This document shows positions 33,213 through 45,535 of a DNA stretch of 64,000 nt, one piece after another. Numbering within the stretch: position 1 is the stretch's first letter; every line of letters begins with the position of its first letter. The notes under the pieces are model-generated. The model was not told the origin of the DNA. It searched no databases and saw only the letters and a program-made list of their open reading frames with translations. Origin of the DNA: Flaccisagitta enflata (lineage: Eukaryota; Chaetognatha; Sagittoidea; Aphragmophora); contig OZ231128.1 in NCBI GenBank assembly GCA_965153355.1, positions 28,954,001-29,018,000 of the forward strand, read 5' to 3'. A program made the translations under genes and the position numbers.

Positions 33213-33397
33213 AACAAGGCCGGATACACGGCTACCGAAGTCGCGTGCAGGTGGGCAGGGGCCATATTTGAGGTCGCAAGACCATTTGGACAGGAGCAGT
33301 GAGGTCAAAAAGTAAAAATCATAAAAAAAGTAAAGTGTGACCAACAGACCAACCGACGGGCAAGGTGGTGTGGAGTCGCGTGGCACGCGACTAAAAA
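33213..33397 (-). mobile_element. Family-B element (reverse orientation)
   Basis: Starts AACAAGGCCGGATACACGGC and ends GGAGTCGCGTGGCACGCGAC, the complement of the other copies. CAGGGGCCATATTTGAGG shows close kinship with the copies at 28971 and 56985. Confidence 0.7.
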
Positions 33398-33453
33398 CAA
33401 TATAAAAACGGAAAAAATTTATTTGCTCTAAACCTTAGGCTGTAGGGTTGAGA

Positions 33454-33640
33454 GGGGTAAAATGGGTCACCCACTTTTTCCGAAGAATCTGAGTATAGTG
33501 TAAATGTTGGCCATTTTGATAATTGATGAAGGTTTAGTGTGTCTAGTTTCTGATGAAAACAGATATTTTACTGAAAATTATACCCGGGCAGAAAAAAAGT
33601 GGATGACCCATTTTACCCCGGGTGACCGATTTTACCCCAC
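33454..33640. mobile_element. Family-G MITE, unsplit copy
   Basis: GGGGTAAAATGGGTCACCCA at the left and GTGGATGACCCATTTTACCC near 33600-33619, then a second ATTTTACCCC copy. About 170-185 bp, no coding capacity. TAGTGTGTCTAGTT in the interior is shared with the copy at 16849. Confidence 0.7.
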
Positions 33641-33675
33641 CACCCCCTAATAGGCTTAGTAAATGAGACGAAAGC

Positions 33676-36600
33676 TTACAGAAGCGTAACGTAGATTGTT
33701 CCATCGGGCTTGAAGTTGGCTTAAATGACCTTGAGCTATTTGCTCTCCTACCCGACCATCACCGATGGGTTCAACTGTACTTACGTGAAGCGCGTCATCT
33801 TCGGGGACATTCGGCTGCTGCCCAAGCACCATGAGATATCCCAAGTTGTGGTGAATTCGGTCAACGAGCTCGTGAAGGTCTTGAAGCTCAGTTGTGTCAG
33901 GAACGCGTTTGTTTCGATACTTGAAAAGCTCGTTGGAAACCTGGGCAACATGAAACGTGTGTGGTTGTGCGTGTTATATGTGGTTTTGTGTGTTGTCGTG
34001 TGTGTGATGTGTGTTCAGGAATTGCAAAAAATGCTAAAAACGCCTGTGCCAAAAGTTTGGGTACGGTACATGATGTATATAATGAGGGGGAACCATCGGT
34101 GGGACTTTTTGTCTAACCATATTAGTGCTCGGATGAGTTTTAGTTGGCCAAAAATGGCCTAAAATGTCCAAATTTGACTATGGACCCTCTAACTTGCAAA
34201 ATGGCAAAAACATTCAAATTTTCACCACCCAACATACTTTTTTGGCTTAATGGAGTCAGAATATACTAAGGTAGGTGGTAGAGTGGATGGGTGGGAGGGG
34301 TAACCCATGGGGTGGGGGTAAGGGGTCCAAATTGGCCAAAATTCACCTCCTGATGGAGGTGGTTGTAAAAAATGACAAAAATTAAAAAAGTTGATTTTTT
34401 TGGCAAGAATAGGTGTTAACTAGTGCGTTTCAGCAAAAAAATTGGATTCATTTTGGAAAATGAACAAAAAATGATCAAATCAAAGTGTTGATGGTTGTTG
34501 GTAATTTTGGGGTATGAACCATTCAACTTCAATTGCTTATAACTTTTTTATGCTGAGGAGAAAAAGAATATGGTTGATCTAATCTGAAAGATCTTTCAAA
34601 ACTCTTTCAAAATCTCACAGATTTCAACTCATTTCGTTTAAAAATGGCAGTACAGTGATCTCCCAAAGTACAGTAAATATTGATTTCTTGGGCGATAGAA
34701 CCATTCAACTTTGATTGTGAATGAATTTTAAATATTTTAAAGCATACAAATTTGGTTGATCTCATCTGAAAGAGCTTTCAAAACTCTTTCAGAATCTCAT
34801 GAATTTCAACTCATTTGGTTCAAAAATGGCAGTACAGTGATCTCACAAAGTACAGTAAATATTGTGTGTTTTTTTTTTTAGGATGATGGAACTATTCAAC
34901 TTTGATTGCCTATAACTTTTTAGCTAATTGATGCAAACAAAAGCAGTTAGTCTCATTTGATACATCTTTCAAAACTCTCTGCAATCTTATGAATTTCAAC
35001 CATTTGGTTTAAAAATAGCGGCACACCGATCTTCTAAAGTACAGTAGATATTGTAAACCTCACAGTACCTCATGACTCATGAGTTGCTGCTGATTTGGTC
35101 CAAAAACAACAGTATGCTAAGAGGCAACTTACAACTATGTTAGTGACATTTAATTCTACAACAATTATTTATTGAGTTATGATTTTTTGAATCTTTTTTT
35201 AGATCTCGTAATTATTTGCAATTTTCACCATTTTTTCGGTTATTTGCGATACTTAAAGAATGAGCTCTTGCTTGCAACATCTGACAATAAGGAAACAAAA
35301 GACCAGTCATTTTCTACCTCCACACATGCCTAATCAAGAATATATGCTCCCTTTTTGGGCAGCGGCCCTGAAGGGGACGATGTCCTGTAGAACAGGGGAC
35401 TCTCGTTTGTTTGTTTGTTCGTTTGTCCGTTTGTCCCCCCCCCTTCATCGGGCCCCTCAGGCCTCAAATCTGGGCACTGAGACCTCAAATCTGACCTCTC
35501 AGGCCTCAAATCCAGCCTCTCAGGCCTCAAATCTAGCCTCTCAGGTAGGGATGTGGAAGCGGTCGATTTTTTTGCCGCTTCCACCGCTTCCGCTTCCGCT
35601 TCCGCTTCCATTTTGTAGTTCAAATACTAGTAGCTATCCCATCCTCTGAATTGGAAGCGGTCAATCGCTTCCACATCCCTACTCTCAGGCCTCAAATCTA
35701 GCCTCTCAGGCCTCAAATCCACCTCTCAGGTCTCAAGTCCAGCCTCTCAGGTCTCAAACCCGGCCTCTCAGGTCTCAAACCCGGCCTCTCAGGCCTCAAA
35801 TTAGGCTTCTTGGGCCTAAAATCCAAATTCTCTGGGCCAGCTATCTCAAGCTTTCGATTGACATTCTCAGGCCTTACATCAGCCTTCTTAGACCTCAGTA
35901 AAGGCTCTTGAAGGCCTTCAGTTAGCATCTCATCCACTTCTTGAGGCAGGAAAAACAAAATTCCCCCTGTGTTCTACAGGACATCGACCCCTTCGGGGCC
36001 GCTGCCCTGCTTCCCCTCACTCCAATTCACAATCACTCAAAGCAGGGCAACGGGTATCGCTGACCACATATTGCCCTTGGGCGACCTGTTATGCCCCATT
36101 ACCTTGTTGCAAATACCCCCCCTCTCCAGACACCCTACCCAAGGGCAAATTGTGGTCAGCGATACCTGTTACCCTGCTTAGTATGTTTGTGACTGTAGGT
36201 GATGGTAAGCAGGGCAGCGGCCTCAAAGGTGACCATGTCCTGTAGAACACAGGGGGACTTTCATTCGTTTGTTTGTTTGTTGAAGCTGGGATTTGAGTTC
36301 AAGGCTGAGATTTAAGCCTTGAGACTGGGATTTAAGCCTTGAGGCGGGGATTAAAGCCTTGAGAATAGGACTTCAATCTCAGAGCTGAGATTTGAGACTT
36401 GAGGCTGAAATCCCAGCCTTGAGGCTTAAATCCCAGCCTTGAGACTCAATTTCAGCCTCAAGTCTCAAATCGCAGCGTCGAGGCTGGGATTTAAGCCTCA
36501 AGGCTGGGATCTGAGCCCCGAGGCTGGGATTTGAGCCATGAGGCTGATATTTCAGCCTCAAGGCTGGAATTTGAGCTCCAAGGCTGGGACTTAAGCCTTG

Positions 36601-37033
36601 AGAATGAGATTTGAGCCTGGAGGCTAGGATTTGAGCCTGGAGGCTGGGATTTGAGCCTCGAGGCTAGAGGGAGACAAACGGAGAAACAAACAAACGAACA
36701 AATGAACGAATGAACGAACGAATGAACAAAAGTCCCCCTGTTTTCTACAGGACATCATCTCCTTTGTGGTCGCTGCCCAAAAAGGGATGCGTGACAAATT
36801 TGACCAAAAATAAAGTTCCTGAATTCTCAAGCATTTTTGGCGATCTCAGTTTGATAGATGCGCTTCGCGGACCAAAGACATCCTCAAACCGTCTTACGTC
36901 TGTTTTTGTTTTTGTTTCTTGCTGGCAATTTGCTTCAGTCGGCGGCTGAATTGGTGGTCGAACAAGTGCTTAGGAAGCACAAGACGCATGTTTGCAAAAC
37001 TGAATGTCGGCTTCAAGATGATGTCAAGGCCTT

Positions 37034-37089
<56 letters not shown>

Positions 37090-38984
37090 GAATGAATACA
37101 AAATAGTAAGAATGCAGTAACAATACTTTTTTGGATGGATATTTACTGTACTTTGAGAGATCACTGCCATTTTTGGAACCATGAAATTCTGAAAGGGTTT
37201 TGAAAGATCTTTCAGATGAGATCAACCAAATGTGTATGCTGTTAAGTGTTTCAAATTATCAACAGTCAAAGTTGAATGGGTCCATCATCCAAAAAAACAA
37301 ACAATATTTACTGTACTTTGGGAGATCACTGTACCGCCATTTTTCAACCAAATGAGTTGAAATCCATGAGATTCTGAAAGGGTTTTGAAAGATCTTTCAG
37401 ATGAGATCAACCAAATTTTTACGCTCTAAAGTGTTCAATATCTATAAACAGTCAAAGTTGGATGGTTCCATCACCCAAGAAATCAATATTTACTGTACTT
37501 AGTGAGTTCACTGTACCGCCATTTTTGAACCAAATGAGTTGAAATTCATGAGATTCTGAAAGAGTTTTGAAAGCTCTTTCAGATGAGACCAACCAAATTT
37601 GTATGCTTTAAAGTATTTAAAATCTATAAACAGCCAAAGTTGAATAGTTTTATTGCCCAAGAAATCAATATCTACTGTACTTTGTGAGATCACTGTACCG
37701 CCATTTTTGACCCAAATGAGTTGAAATTCATGAGATTCTGAAAGAGTTTTGAAAGCTCTTTCAGATGAGACCAACCAAAATTGCATGCTTTAAAGTATTC
37801 AAAATTCATTAACAGTCAAAGTTGAATGGTTCTATCGCCCAAGAAATCAATATTTACTGTACTTTGGGAGATCACTGTACTGCCATTTTTAAACGAAATG
37901 AGTTGAAATCTGTGTGATTTTGAAAGAGTTTTGAAAGATCTTTCAGATGAGATCAACCATACTTTTTTTCTCCTCAGCATAAAAAAGTTATAAGCAATTG
38001 AAGTTGAATGGTTCATACCCCAAAATTACCAACAACCATCAACACTTTGATTTGATCATTTTTTGATCATTTTCCAAAATGAATACAATTTTTTTGCTGA
38101 AACGCACTAGTTAACACCTATTTTTGCCAAAAAAATCAACTTTTTTGATTTTTGTCATTTTTTACAACCACCTCCATCAGGAGGTGAATTTTGGCCAATT
38201 TTGCCCCCTTACCCCCACCCCATGGGTGACCCCTCCCACCCATCCGCTCTACCACCTAGCTTAGTGTATTCTGACTCCATTAAGCCAAAAAAGTATGTTG
38301 GGTGGTGAAAATTTGACTGTTTTTGCCATTTTGCAAGTTAGAGGGTCCTAAGTCAAATTTGGCAATTTAAGGCCATTTTTGGCCATCTAAAACTCATCCG
38401 AGCACTAATATAGTTAGACAAAAAGTCCCACCGATGGTTCCCCCTCATTATATACACCATGTACCGTTCCCAAACTTTTGGCACAGGCGTTTTTAGCATT
38501 TTTTGCAAGTCCTGAACACACCATTGTGTGGTTGTATGTGTTGTGTTTTTGTGTGTTATGTGTTTTTTATGTGCGTTGTTTTTGTGTGAGTGTGTGTCTC
38601 TCTCTCGCTCTCTCGCTTACACGCGCACTCATCCATTCACACGCGCTCTAAAAACGCACGCTTAAATTTAAAGCTTTTAAAGCACCGTCCCTATCGCCCC
38701 TATCATTATTTCATTCCTCTCTCATCCTCGGTTTTTTATTCTTCATACTTTGACCATGGTGGCCATTTGGTCCTTCTCTGTGTCCACTTTTCCCCGTTGA
38801 ATCGCCTCCAATTGCCTCTCGACTTGTTCCCGCCAAACTTGTTCATCCTTCATTTGCTCTTTGATCTTGCTCATTTCTTGGGTCAGGTGATCGATCTTCA
38901 CGCGCTTCATGCGTAGTTTGAAGAAAAGGTCATCCTTCTCATTTTGCGCTGCAGCGTGTCGCACGCGCAGGGTATCCAATTCGG
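33676..38984 (-). CDS. 3' exons of an unrecognised coiled-coil protein gene (partial)
   Basis: Three minus-strand exons join in phase: 38984-38749, 33940-33781 and 33719-33676 (stop TAA). Exon 38984-38749 begins in phase after an acceptor TTTATCTCCAG. It encodes a charged heptad-rich helix (for example KVDTEKDQMATMVK) and ends at a GTATGA donor. The next exon encodes VSNELFKYRNKRVPDTTELQ and continues through LGYLMVLGQQPNVPEDDALH. A 61-bp intron then leads to the C-terminus FKPDGTIYVTLL. For the middle exon a GTAAGT donor is also present 4 nt upstream, but it gives no sensible C-terminus, so GTACAG was chosen. Upstream exons at higher coordinates were not found. The roughly 4.8-kb intron holds a foldback element with nested insertions. 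I do not recognise the protein; coiled-coil content suggests a structural or cytoskeletal partner, which is inference only. Confidence 0.55.
35352..36091. mobile_element. Family-A element, copy 2, inside the foldback loop
   Basis: Left end GGGCAGCGGCCCTGAAGGGG. The right end carries the inverted block and then the long tail with GGTATCGCTGACCACATATT and TTGGGCGACCTGTTA. The interior is a 21-bp array (CAGGCCTCAAATCCAGCCTCT type), interrupted by a hAT-like MITE at 35546-35681. Confidence 0.75.
35546..35681. mobile_element. hAT-like MITE (136 bp) inside a family-A minisatellite
   Basis: TAGGGATGTGGAAGCG and its exact complement are the two ends. CTCTCAGG flanks both sides (35538-35545 and 35682-35689), an 8-bp duplication. 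TAGGG-type ends and 8 bp fit hAT. Caution: the host array itself contains CTCTCAGG once per unit. Confidence 0.75.
36130..36784. mobile_element. Family-A element, copy 3, inside the foldback loop
   Basis: Long left end (CCCAAGGGCAAATTGTGGTC...) then GGGCAGCGGCCTCAAAGG. The right end is the inverted block ending GTCGCTGCCC. Interior array of GAGGCTGGGATTTGAGCCT type with mixed orientation. Its long end faces that of copy 2. Confidence 0.75.
37036..37086 (+). repeat. (CA)n microsatellite
   Basis: About 25 CA units at the inner edge of the right foldback arm. Confidence 0.95.
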
Positions 38985-38999
38985 CTGGAGATAAAGAGA

Positions 39000-41239
39000 A
39001 ACGCGTAGTAACGCGAAGTCACATTTTCGTTGCGGACGGTTGGGCAGGGATATACAGTACCATGGGAGCAATGAGGACCTCAGATGGAGGGTCATTTCCT
39101 GTCACACTATCTTAATGAAGTAGGTCAGACTATAGTTTTTCTGAAAGCTGAGGAGCAAGAGCGTTGAGTGAATATAGTTTCATACCTCTAGCTGTAACTG
39201 TTGACCAAAAAGAAAAAAAGTGCAACACCTTAGTGGAATCGAACCTGAGGCTATGAAGAGAAGAAATTCTCTTCTCAAGTTCAGCACTCGACTGACAGAG
39301 CTATCGCGCCACATGCAAAAAGTAGAAATCAATTGTCAGTTTTGTTTTGAATCACTTGGTGTGGAATTTTATGTTCACTGAATACCTTGAACCATCAGCT
39401 TTTAGAAAAACTAAAGCTTTAAATTCTTCTTTCAAACAGTAAGAATATAGAAGGCCCTCTTTGTACTGCCCATATTGCTCCCACCGTAGTTGTATAGACC
39501 CCCCTCCCCTTCCGTGCACTCAGGGGGCACCGGGGTAGTCAGGTGCGGGTCTCTGACGAATTACAGACAAAGATTACTCTGATACAGCTGAATTTAGGCC
39601 CGAAGGTTGCTCAAAGCTCGGGCTGATTTGAGCACTGTGGCTTATGTGAATTGTGATCTGGTCTCGGTTCGGGATTGTGGGGGTTTTCATGAGACAAGGA
39701 TTGGAATGCAGTTATTCCTTTCCCTTACTTTTTCTCAGGGGAACAAGAGGGTTAACTGTTATGCTGACGGTGAAATTTCGGATGTATTTTCGGGCTGAAT
39801 GCAACATAACTACCCAGGTAGAAAGGTCATTGCTGTCTACCTGTTGTATCCGAGCACCCTCAACGACTATTCAAATCTCATAAGAGCATTTTGAAAATAG
39901 CTATGACGCAGTGCACGGGAAGAAGAAATTTAAAGTGTCATTACAATTTTTTAGATAGTTTTTATGATAGTTTTCTTTAAAAGATTTTTATGAAAAAATA
40001 TTTTTTAATTGTTGAATCATAGATTTTTGCATAGATAACCTCTAAAATACAAATTTGATGTACATAATCTAATGAAAAAAGGTAGAAAAAAAAAAAGATT
40101 TTTTACAAAAAATTATACTTTGTCATCTCACTCTTGTTGAGTGAAATTATATCATTGCATAGAAATAAAGAAATTTGCATTTCCAAAAACATGGCCTCAT
40201 TTTAAAAACATATAAGAAAAGGGCCATGTTCTTACAAATGCAAAATTTTCTTTCCTGACGCCGTAATATAATTTCACCCAACAATGTTCTGAAAATTTGT
40301 TCACTATTTTTCTAAAGAATTCAAATATTCAATTTTTAATTCTGATTGTTATGAAACCATTATGAGTATTCTGAGTAGAAAAACATTGTTAAAACATTTT
40401 GTATATTATATCAAAAATACTAAGCTGAAATCCCAATGATATTTTCTGGTGGTAAACCTATATCATAAGCTAAAAGTAAAATGAAACCAAAATTTCCTGT
40501 TCCTGTACACCATGACCTATTTCAAAGTGTAGCTTTCACATGAAAAGGCAAGCTTGGAGTTGAGGAGAGAGCGAGGGGCATGGGCATGGGGCTGGTTTCC
40601 CAATATCAGATTTAAGTGGATTCAAAACCCGAATGTGATTTCAATTTCAAGGTCTGCCTTTCTGGAGCAAATCATATGATTATAAGGAGCAGTTGTGGCC
40701 ATGTGTAGCGACCGATCTGTCTCAACCTCAAGGCTCAACCGAGTTTGAGTGGGAGAGTGAGATAGGAAAAAAAAGCAGATCGCGGAGGGAGTTTTTTGCC
40801 GAGCGTAGTTTAAAATTTTTGAGTCGTGTTCTGCTAGACCTTTGCGCTTCTCTCTATCAAGCCAACTGTCCTTGAGATTTTAGAAGAGCAGAGATTGCGA
40901 AAGAAAAAGAGAGAGGAAGAGCGATATCTTTATTCAAGCATTTGTATCAACTTTGTCAGTAGAACACGCGTGTTTGGATAGTTCCTGCTAGCCAGGAATT
41001 GCATTGTTTTATGAATTTCTTTTCAGTTGATCTCATATGGGGAATGCTCTATTTCCGCGACTAACTCATGAGAAAAGAATCCGATTCGACCTGATACTCA
41101 TTTCGCCTTCTATATCCGTCTTTGTTCCTAGTTCCTACCATCCGATCTCATCCTGTTCTATGATGAGCGTTTAATCACATTCAAAAACTGTCATAAAGTC
41201 GACACGCATTTTAACCCGTGGAACCGAGCCCAAAGAAGC
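39000..41239. other. Intergenic, mostly AT-rich
   Basis: No gene supported. A tRNA-like segment lies at 39228-39315; 39900-40500 is very AT-rich. Missing upstream exons of the minus-strand coiled-coil gene may be here but none could be assigned. Confidence 0.35.
39228..39315 (-). repeat. tRNA-like segment, probably a tRNA-derived SINE or pseudogene
   Basis: On the minus strand GATAGCTCTGTCAGTCGAGT resembles a D arm / A box and AGGTTCGATTCC a B box. They are separated by an anticodon-like segment and a hairpin AGAGAA..TTCTTCTCT like a long variable arm. T's follow downstream. The acceptor and T stems do not pair well, so a working tRNA is unlikely. Confidence 0.35.
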
Positions 41240-43280
41240 ATGGCGCATCCGTTGAGAGCCGCATCTCGGCTAGTCGCGATGGCGCAGATGCCGAAGCCTT
41301 TGACCACTGGGTGAGTATGTGCTCCGTCGAACCAATAACGTTCTTGGGAAGTAGTTTCATTTTTTTTTAGGGGGGGGGGGGGAACTTCCCACATCCAGCG
41401 TGTTGCTCAGAACCTCAATATCTATATCTTTATCAATATCTATATCTTTCACACTTTTTCACCAAAACCTTCAAACTCATAGCCGAAAGCGACATATTTT
41501 TTTTTAGCCCCGCTTCTCTTGCCCTGCTGCAGGCAACGCGACGGATTCTACTCTTTTATTTGACGACGTAATAATGATAAACTTGTTTTCTGTGAAACAA
41601 TCGTTTTAGTGACATAGTTATTTGAGCACGCAGGTGGGTTGAACATAACGGTTTTACAAGTGAATGATTATTTGTTATGATTTCTCCCGATTAAAGGATT
41701 ATTTCGGCTGTCCCACGAACCTTTGGTACAACATCTCTAAGAACGTCCAACTATCAAGCGATAGAAGGCAAACGTGGCTCTCTCTACCATCTTATATGGA
41801 AGGTATACTAATCGATTATTAGTGTAATTTACTTGAAAGAATGATGCAGTGTTATGACCAGTTCGACCACCGTTGCTTGCCGTAATGCCGTAACGTCTCC
41901 TCATCTTTCAGAGAAGGCCAACACCTATAAGACGCGTCGTAAATAACTTAGGATGACTTAAATTTACCCTAAATGACTAAAAAAGACTTTTAGTGACTTA
42001 GAACATCTTAACATGACATAAAATAACTTAAAACGACAAATGACTTGAATGACTCAATTGATCCAAGTGACTCAATAAGACCCAATATTATTTGAAGTGA
42101 CTCAGAATGACTTTAAATGATCTTAAATGACTAGAAATGGCTAAAAGTAATAAAAGGTAGTGTGACGGACCGACGGACAAAACGGGTTGTAGAGTCGCGT
42201 GCACGCGACTAAAAAGTAAAATTACTAGAATACCTGCGCTATGCTTTCACGCAACTCTGCAAGAGGCTGAGTCCGTCCATCTCTCTGTGGTGCTATTGCT
42301 GAAATTGCGTTTCCTGCCCCTTTCCCTACGATGCGACTGTGTAGGTGGTAAGGCCCTCATCTCATCTTTAAGTTTGCTGATTTCCCCTATTTTGAATCAG
42401 AGAAAATTCACGTGGCTCTTTGCTCTTGGCGGAGGTGGCTTTTTGGTGTACGAGCTCATGCATCCGGATAAAGCCAATAGGACTGCAAAAATGAAGAACG
42501 AATGGGCTCATTTGGCTGGGTAAGAGCAAAAACGATTAATGGATGTTATCCTGTATGTATCGCATGCAAATGTCGTTTCGCATGGTTATGAGCAATGTTG
42601 CTCGTTGTATTATGTGGCGTTAGGTTGGATTTGATATGTATGTCTACTTGTCTAGATGGCTTGAGTGGGATTAAGTGGCGTCAGGTACTTTTATTTTTCA
42701 TCAGGATGGAATTTGATAGATTACGTTGATGTTCTTAGTAGGACAAAGCGGCGTTATTCATCAGGGTGGGATTTGAAGGATTTCGTAGGTGGCTTGAGTG
42801 GGAAAAACTGGCGTTAAGGGTGTTTTTTTAGTCGCGACTCTACAACCCGCTTTATCTGTCGGTCGGTCCGTTGGTCGGTCCATCTGTCAAACTTTACTTT
42901 TTTTTATATATTTGAGCTGTTTTCAGGCATTTTAGGTCATTATAAGTCATTCTTAGTCATTTTAAATCATATCAAGTTATATTGAGTCACTTAAGTCAAT
43001 TATAAAAATTTAGTTATTTAAGTCATTTTACATCATTTTATGTCTTTTTAGGTCATTTTAAGTCATTTTGAGTCATTTAAGCCATCTTAAGTTATTTATG
43101 TCCCGCACGCGACTTAGAGGTGTTGGCCTTGTTTTTCATCAGGGTGGGATTTGATGGTTTGTGTGATGCTGTTGGCCTGATATTTCAACCATGTCAATTG
43201 TAGTTGTTCTTTTTCTCTTTAGTGGCGCTTACGACCCCAACAAACCTCAAAATTCAAACCTCAAACCTTCCAATGAGTAA
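41240..43280 (+). CDS. Small single-pass membrane protein, probably mitochondrial, unrecognised
   Basis: Four exons, 41240-41310, 41697-41802, 42401-42519 and 43223-43280, with good GT-AG sites, give 354 nt (117 aa plus stop) in phase. The N-terminus (MAHPLRAASRLVAMAQ) is basic, rich in Ala and Ser and free of acidic residues, like a mitochondrial presequence. After KRGSLYHLIWKRK comes one hydrophobic helix, FTWLFALGGGGFLVYELM (about residues 62-79), followed by a polar tail with HPDKANRTAKMKNEWAHLAG and ending KPSNE. The layout resembles small accessory subunits of the respiratory chain or ATP synthase, but no family was recognised. Introns 2 and 3 contain family-B repeat copies. Confidence rests on four phase-compatible exons and the coherent protein. 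Confidence 0.65.
41930..42214 (-). mobile_element. Family-B element with AATGACTTAA repeats, intron 2 of the mitochondrial-like gene
   Basis: Ends GAGTCGCGTGCACGCGACTA preceded by GACGGACCGACGGAC. The remainder (from about 41940) is a degenerate 10-bp-type repeat AAATGACTTA. The left boundary is unclear. Confidence 0.55.
42822..43136 (+). mobile_element. Family-B element with AAGTCATTTT repeats, intron 3 of the mitochondrial-like gene
   Basis: Starts TTTTTTTAGTCGCGACTCTA, then GTCGGTCGGTCCGT, a run of TAAGTCATTT units, and ends GCACGCGACTTAGAGGTGTT then GGCCTTGTTTTT. Mirror relative of the copy about 600 bp upstream. Confidence 0.65.
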
Positions 43281-44870
43281 AGTTGCCGTATGAAGTCCTC
43301 CGCTACCATTTGAATTTATTTCAATTTTTTTTATCGTGTATTTTTTCGTGCTCTTATGGATTACAGAGGATCTACCCTCTTGCAACATTATTTTGTCAGT
43401 AGAAACGGATGACCTGTCTTACATTGCATATTGCCAACAAAGCGAAGTACAAACTTTTCAATAGACAAATCGAAACTTTCTACTGAGTACTGGATTGTTT
43501 AAAGATATAATTTTTAATATCGTGCTAGTTTCTTAACGTCTACAAAATGTTAGTTTTATCTGATCTTCGTCGTTTTAACGAGCATAAAATCTTATTGATT
43601 TCTTTATCTTGGGTGATTTTATGTTAAGTCCCCATCTGCGATAGTTGTCTTGCGCGATCGTTGTGGGAGTTGCAAAACGCGATGAAATTTTAATCGGATA
43701 TGACTCAAAGTTTTCGCATATTCTAATTCTAATTTCAAAATAGATTCATGCTATGAAACCTGTAAAATTCTTTCACTTCATCGCTTTCAATAGGTCAACA
43801 TCAACTTTTAATGATATGAGGCACTGTGCCATATCTCTACAAAAAGTGAACACAGGGCTAACTTTGGGGGGTCAAAAATTGATTTTGAGAAATATGCATC
43901 AATATTGATTTAGAGGGCGAGGAAAAACGTAAATTAAGACCAAACCAACATTTTTGGACATTTTTGGGGGCTACAGTGACGTCACGACCTTCTCAAAGTC
44001 AAAAATCAATGAATTTTTTTAGGGAAAAATGGACTGCTTTTTGTCAAGACATACGGATGAAAAAATAGTCACTGTGGCTCTAAAAATTGTGTTTTTGGCA
44101 TGCAGATTTTTTTGCTGGTTAGCTCTTGAGCACCTTTATCGATATAAGGAAAAAAAATTGGAGATGGGTTTTGAATTTTGGGGCAAAAATTGAAAAATTT
44201 CAAATTTTAGGGTTTTTTTCTCTTAAAATGTATAAAAAGTAGTTCTGAAACCCATATAGCCCCAGAAAGTCCCAGAAATTTTTTTGCAGAATTTGATACC
44301 CCTATTAGTGTTCAATCAGGGACCAGTGTTGATTTGTCTGGTTCCTGGCGGTCCTTCAGCCATTTTTGACCATTTTTAGCAACATATTAAAAATGACATT
44401 TTTGGTAAAAAACAAATCAGCTTATCTCTTAACAAAATTGAGTGAGGATGTCAATTTTTGGCAGGAGACTATGTTTTTACATTATGTTTGATGTTTTGGA
44501 TCCAAATTTTGCAGTCAATTTGCAGACCGGCCCAACTACCCTACCAACAAGAATTTTTAAAAATGGGTATAAACTGATCAAAAATTCTCAAATCAAGCTG
44601 AAAAGTTGCATACAAGTAGATTTTGACCGTTGGAATAATTTGCAATTGTTAAAATGTGAGTGGGACGTGTGCAAAGTGCCTAAAAGTGGCCTAATTTTTT
44701 AAGAAAAATTGGCAAAATTGGTCAAAATTTGAAAATCTGATATTTCAGGGTTCAGACCCCATAAAAGAGACTCAATCACATCGAAAACAATTGATTTGCA
44801 CATTTTTTGAGATTTAGAGTCTATTTTTAGTCATTTTGAGCTATTTTGGTCAAAAAATGGCCTAAAATGG
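43281..44870. other. Intergenic, AT-rich, no gene seen
   Basis: Low-complexity A/T runs and many AAAATTGG/CAAAAATT motifs. The open frame at 44442-44702 shows no recognisable feature. Confidence 0.35.
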
Positions 44871-45535
44871 CTAAAATTAGCATTTTCTTCAAACTGAGCG
44901 TTGTTATTCGGAATTTTTTTGCCGATCTCACTCATTCCACTTAGAACTAGGAAAAATATACTCATTAGGACCCTTCAACTTTTATACTGGGGCCATAACA
45001 GGCCAAAAACAGGTCAAAAACGGCCTAAAATAGCCAAAATCAGCATTTTCTTCAAGCTGATTGTTGCAATTCGGATTTTTTTGTCAGTCTTACTCATTCT
45101 ACACAGAACTAAGAAATGTGTACTCATTAGGACCCTTCAACTTAACATAACAGGCCAAAAACAGGCCAAAAATGCCCTAAACTAGCAAAAAATCAGCATT
45201 TTCTTCAAATTAATCGTTAATATTTGGAATCTTTTTGCCAATCTCACTCAAACCACTTAGAACTAGCAAAAAATACTGATTAGGACCTTTGAACACTTAA
45301 ACCAGGGCCAAACCAGGGCCATTACAGGCCAATAACAGGCCAAAAACTGACCAAAAATGGCTTTAAATGGCCAAAATCAGCATTTTCTTTATATTGATTG
45401 TTGTTATTCTGATTTCTTTTTGCCAGTCTAACTCATTCTACACAGAACTAAGAAAAATATACTCATTTGTACCCTTCAACTTTTATACTGGGGCTATAAC
45501 AGGCCAGAAACAGGCAAAGAATGGCCCAAGATGGT
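44870..45535 (+). repeat. Diverged tandem repeat, 150-185 bp units
   Basis: Four copies anchored by CAGCATTTTCTT at about 44879, 45041, 45194 and 45378, each with AACAGGCCAAAAACAGG and ACTCATTAGGACCCTTCAAC. It leads directly into the 163-bp array. Confidence 0.7.

Larger units (their letters stand above)
34007..38524. mobile_element. 4.5-kb foldback element in an intron of the coiled-coil gene
   Basis: The left arm (34007 to about 35060) and right arm (about 37130-38524) are inverted copies: AAATGCTAAAAACGCCTGTG near 34028 pairs with the complement near 38484. Inside the arms a roughly 182-bp unit (GAAAGATCTTTCAGATGAGA) repeats three times on the left and five times on the right. The loop holds two family-A elements and a (CA)n tract. 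TGTGTG flanks both ends, but the flanks are TG-rich, so the duplication is weak. No transposase was seen. Confidence 0.75.

Noticed and set aside
39228-39315. A functional tRNA gene
   Set aside because: Box-like motifs are present but acceptor and T stems do not pair; kept only as a tRNA-derived repeat.
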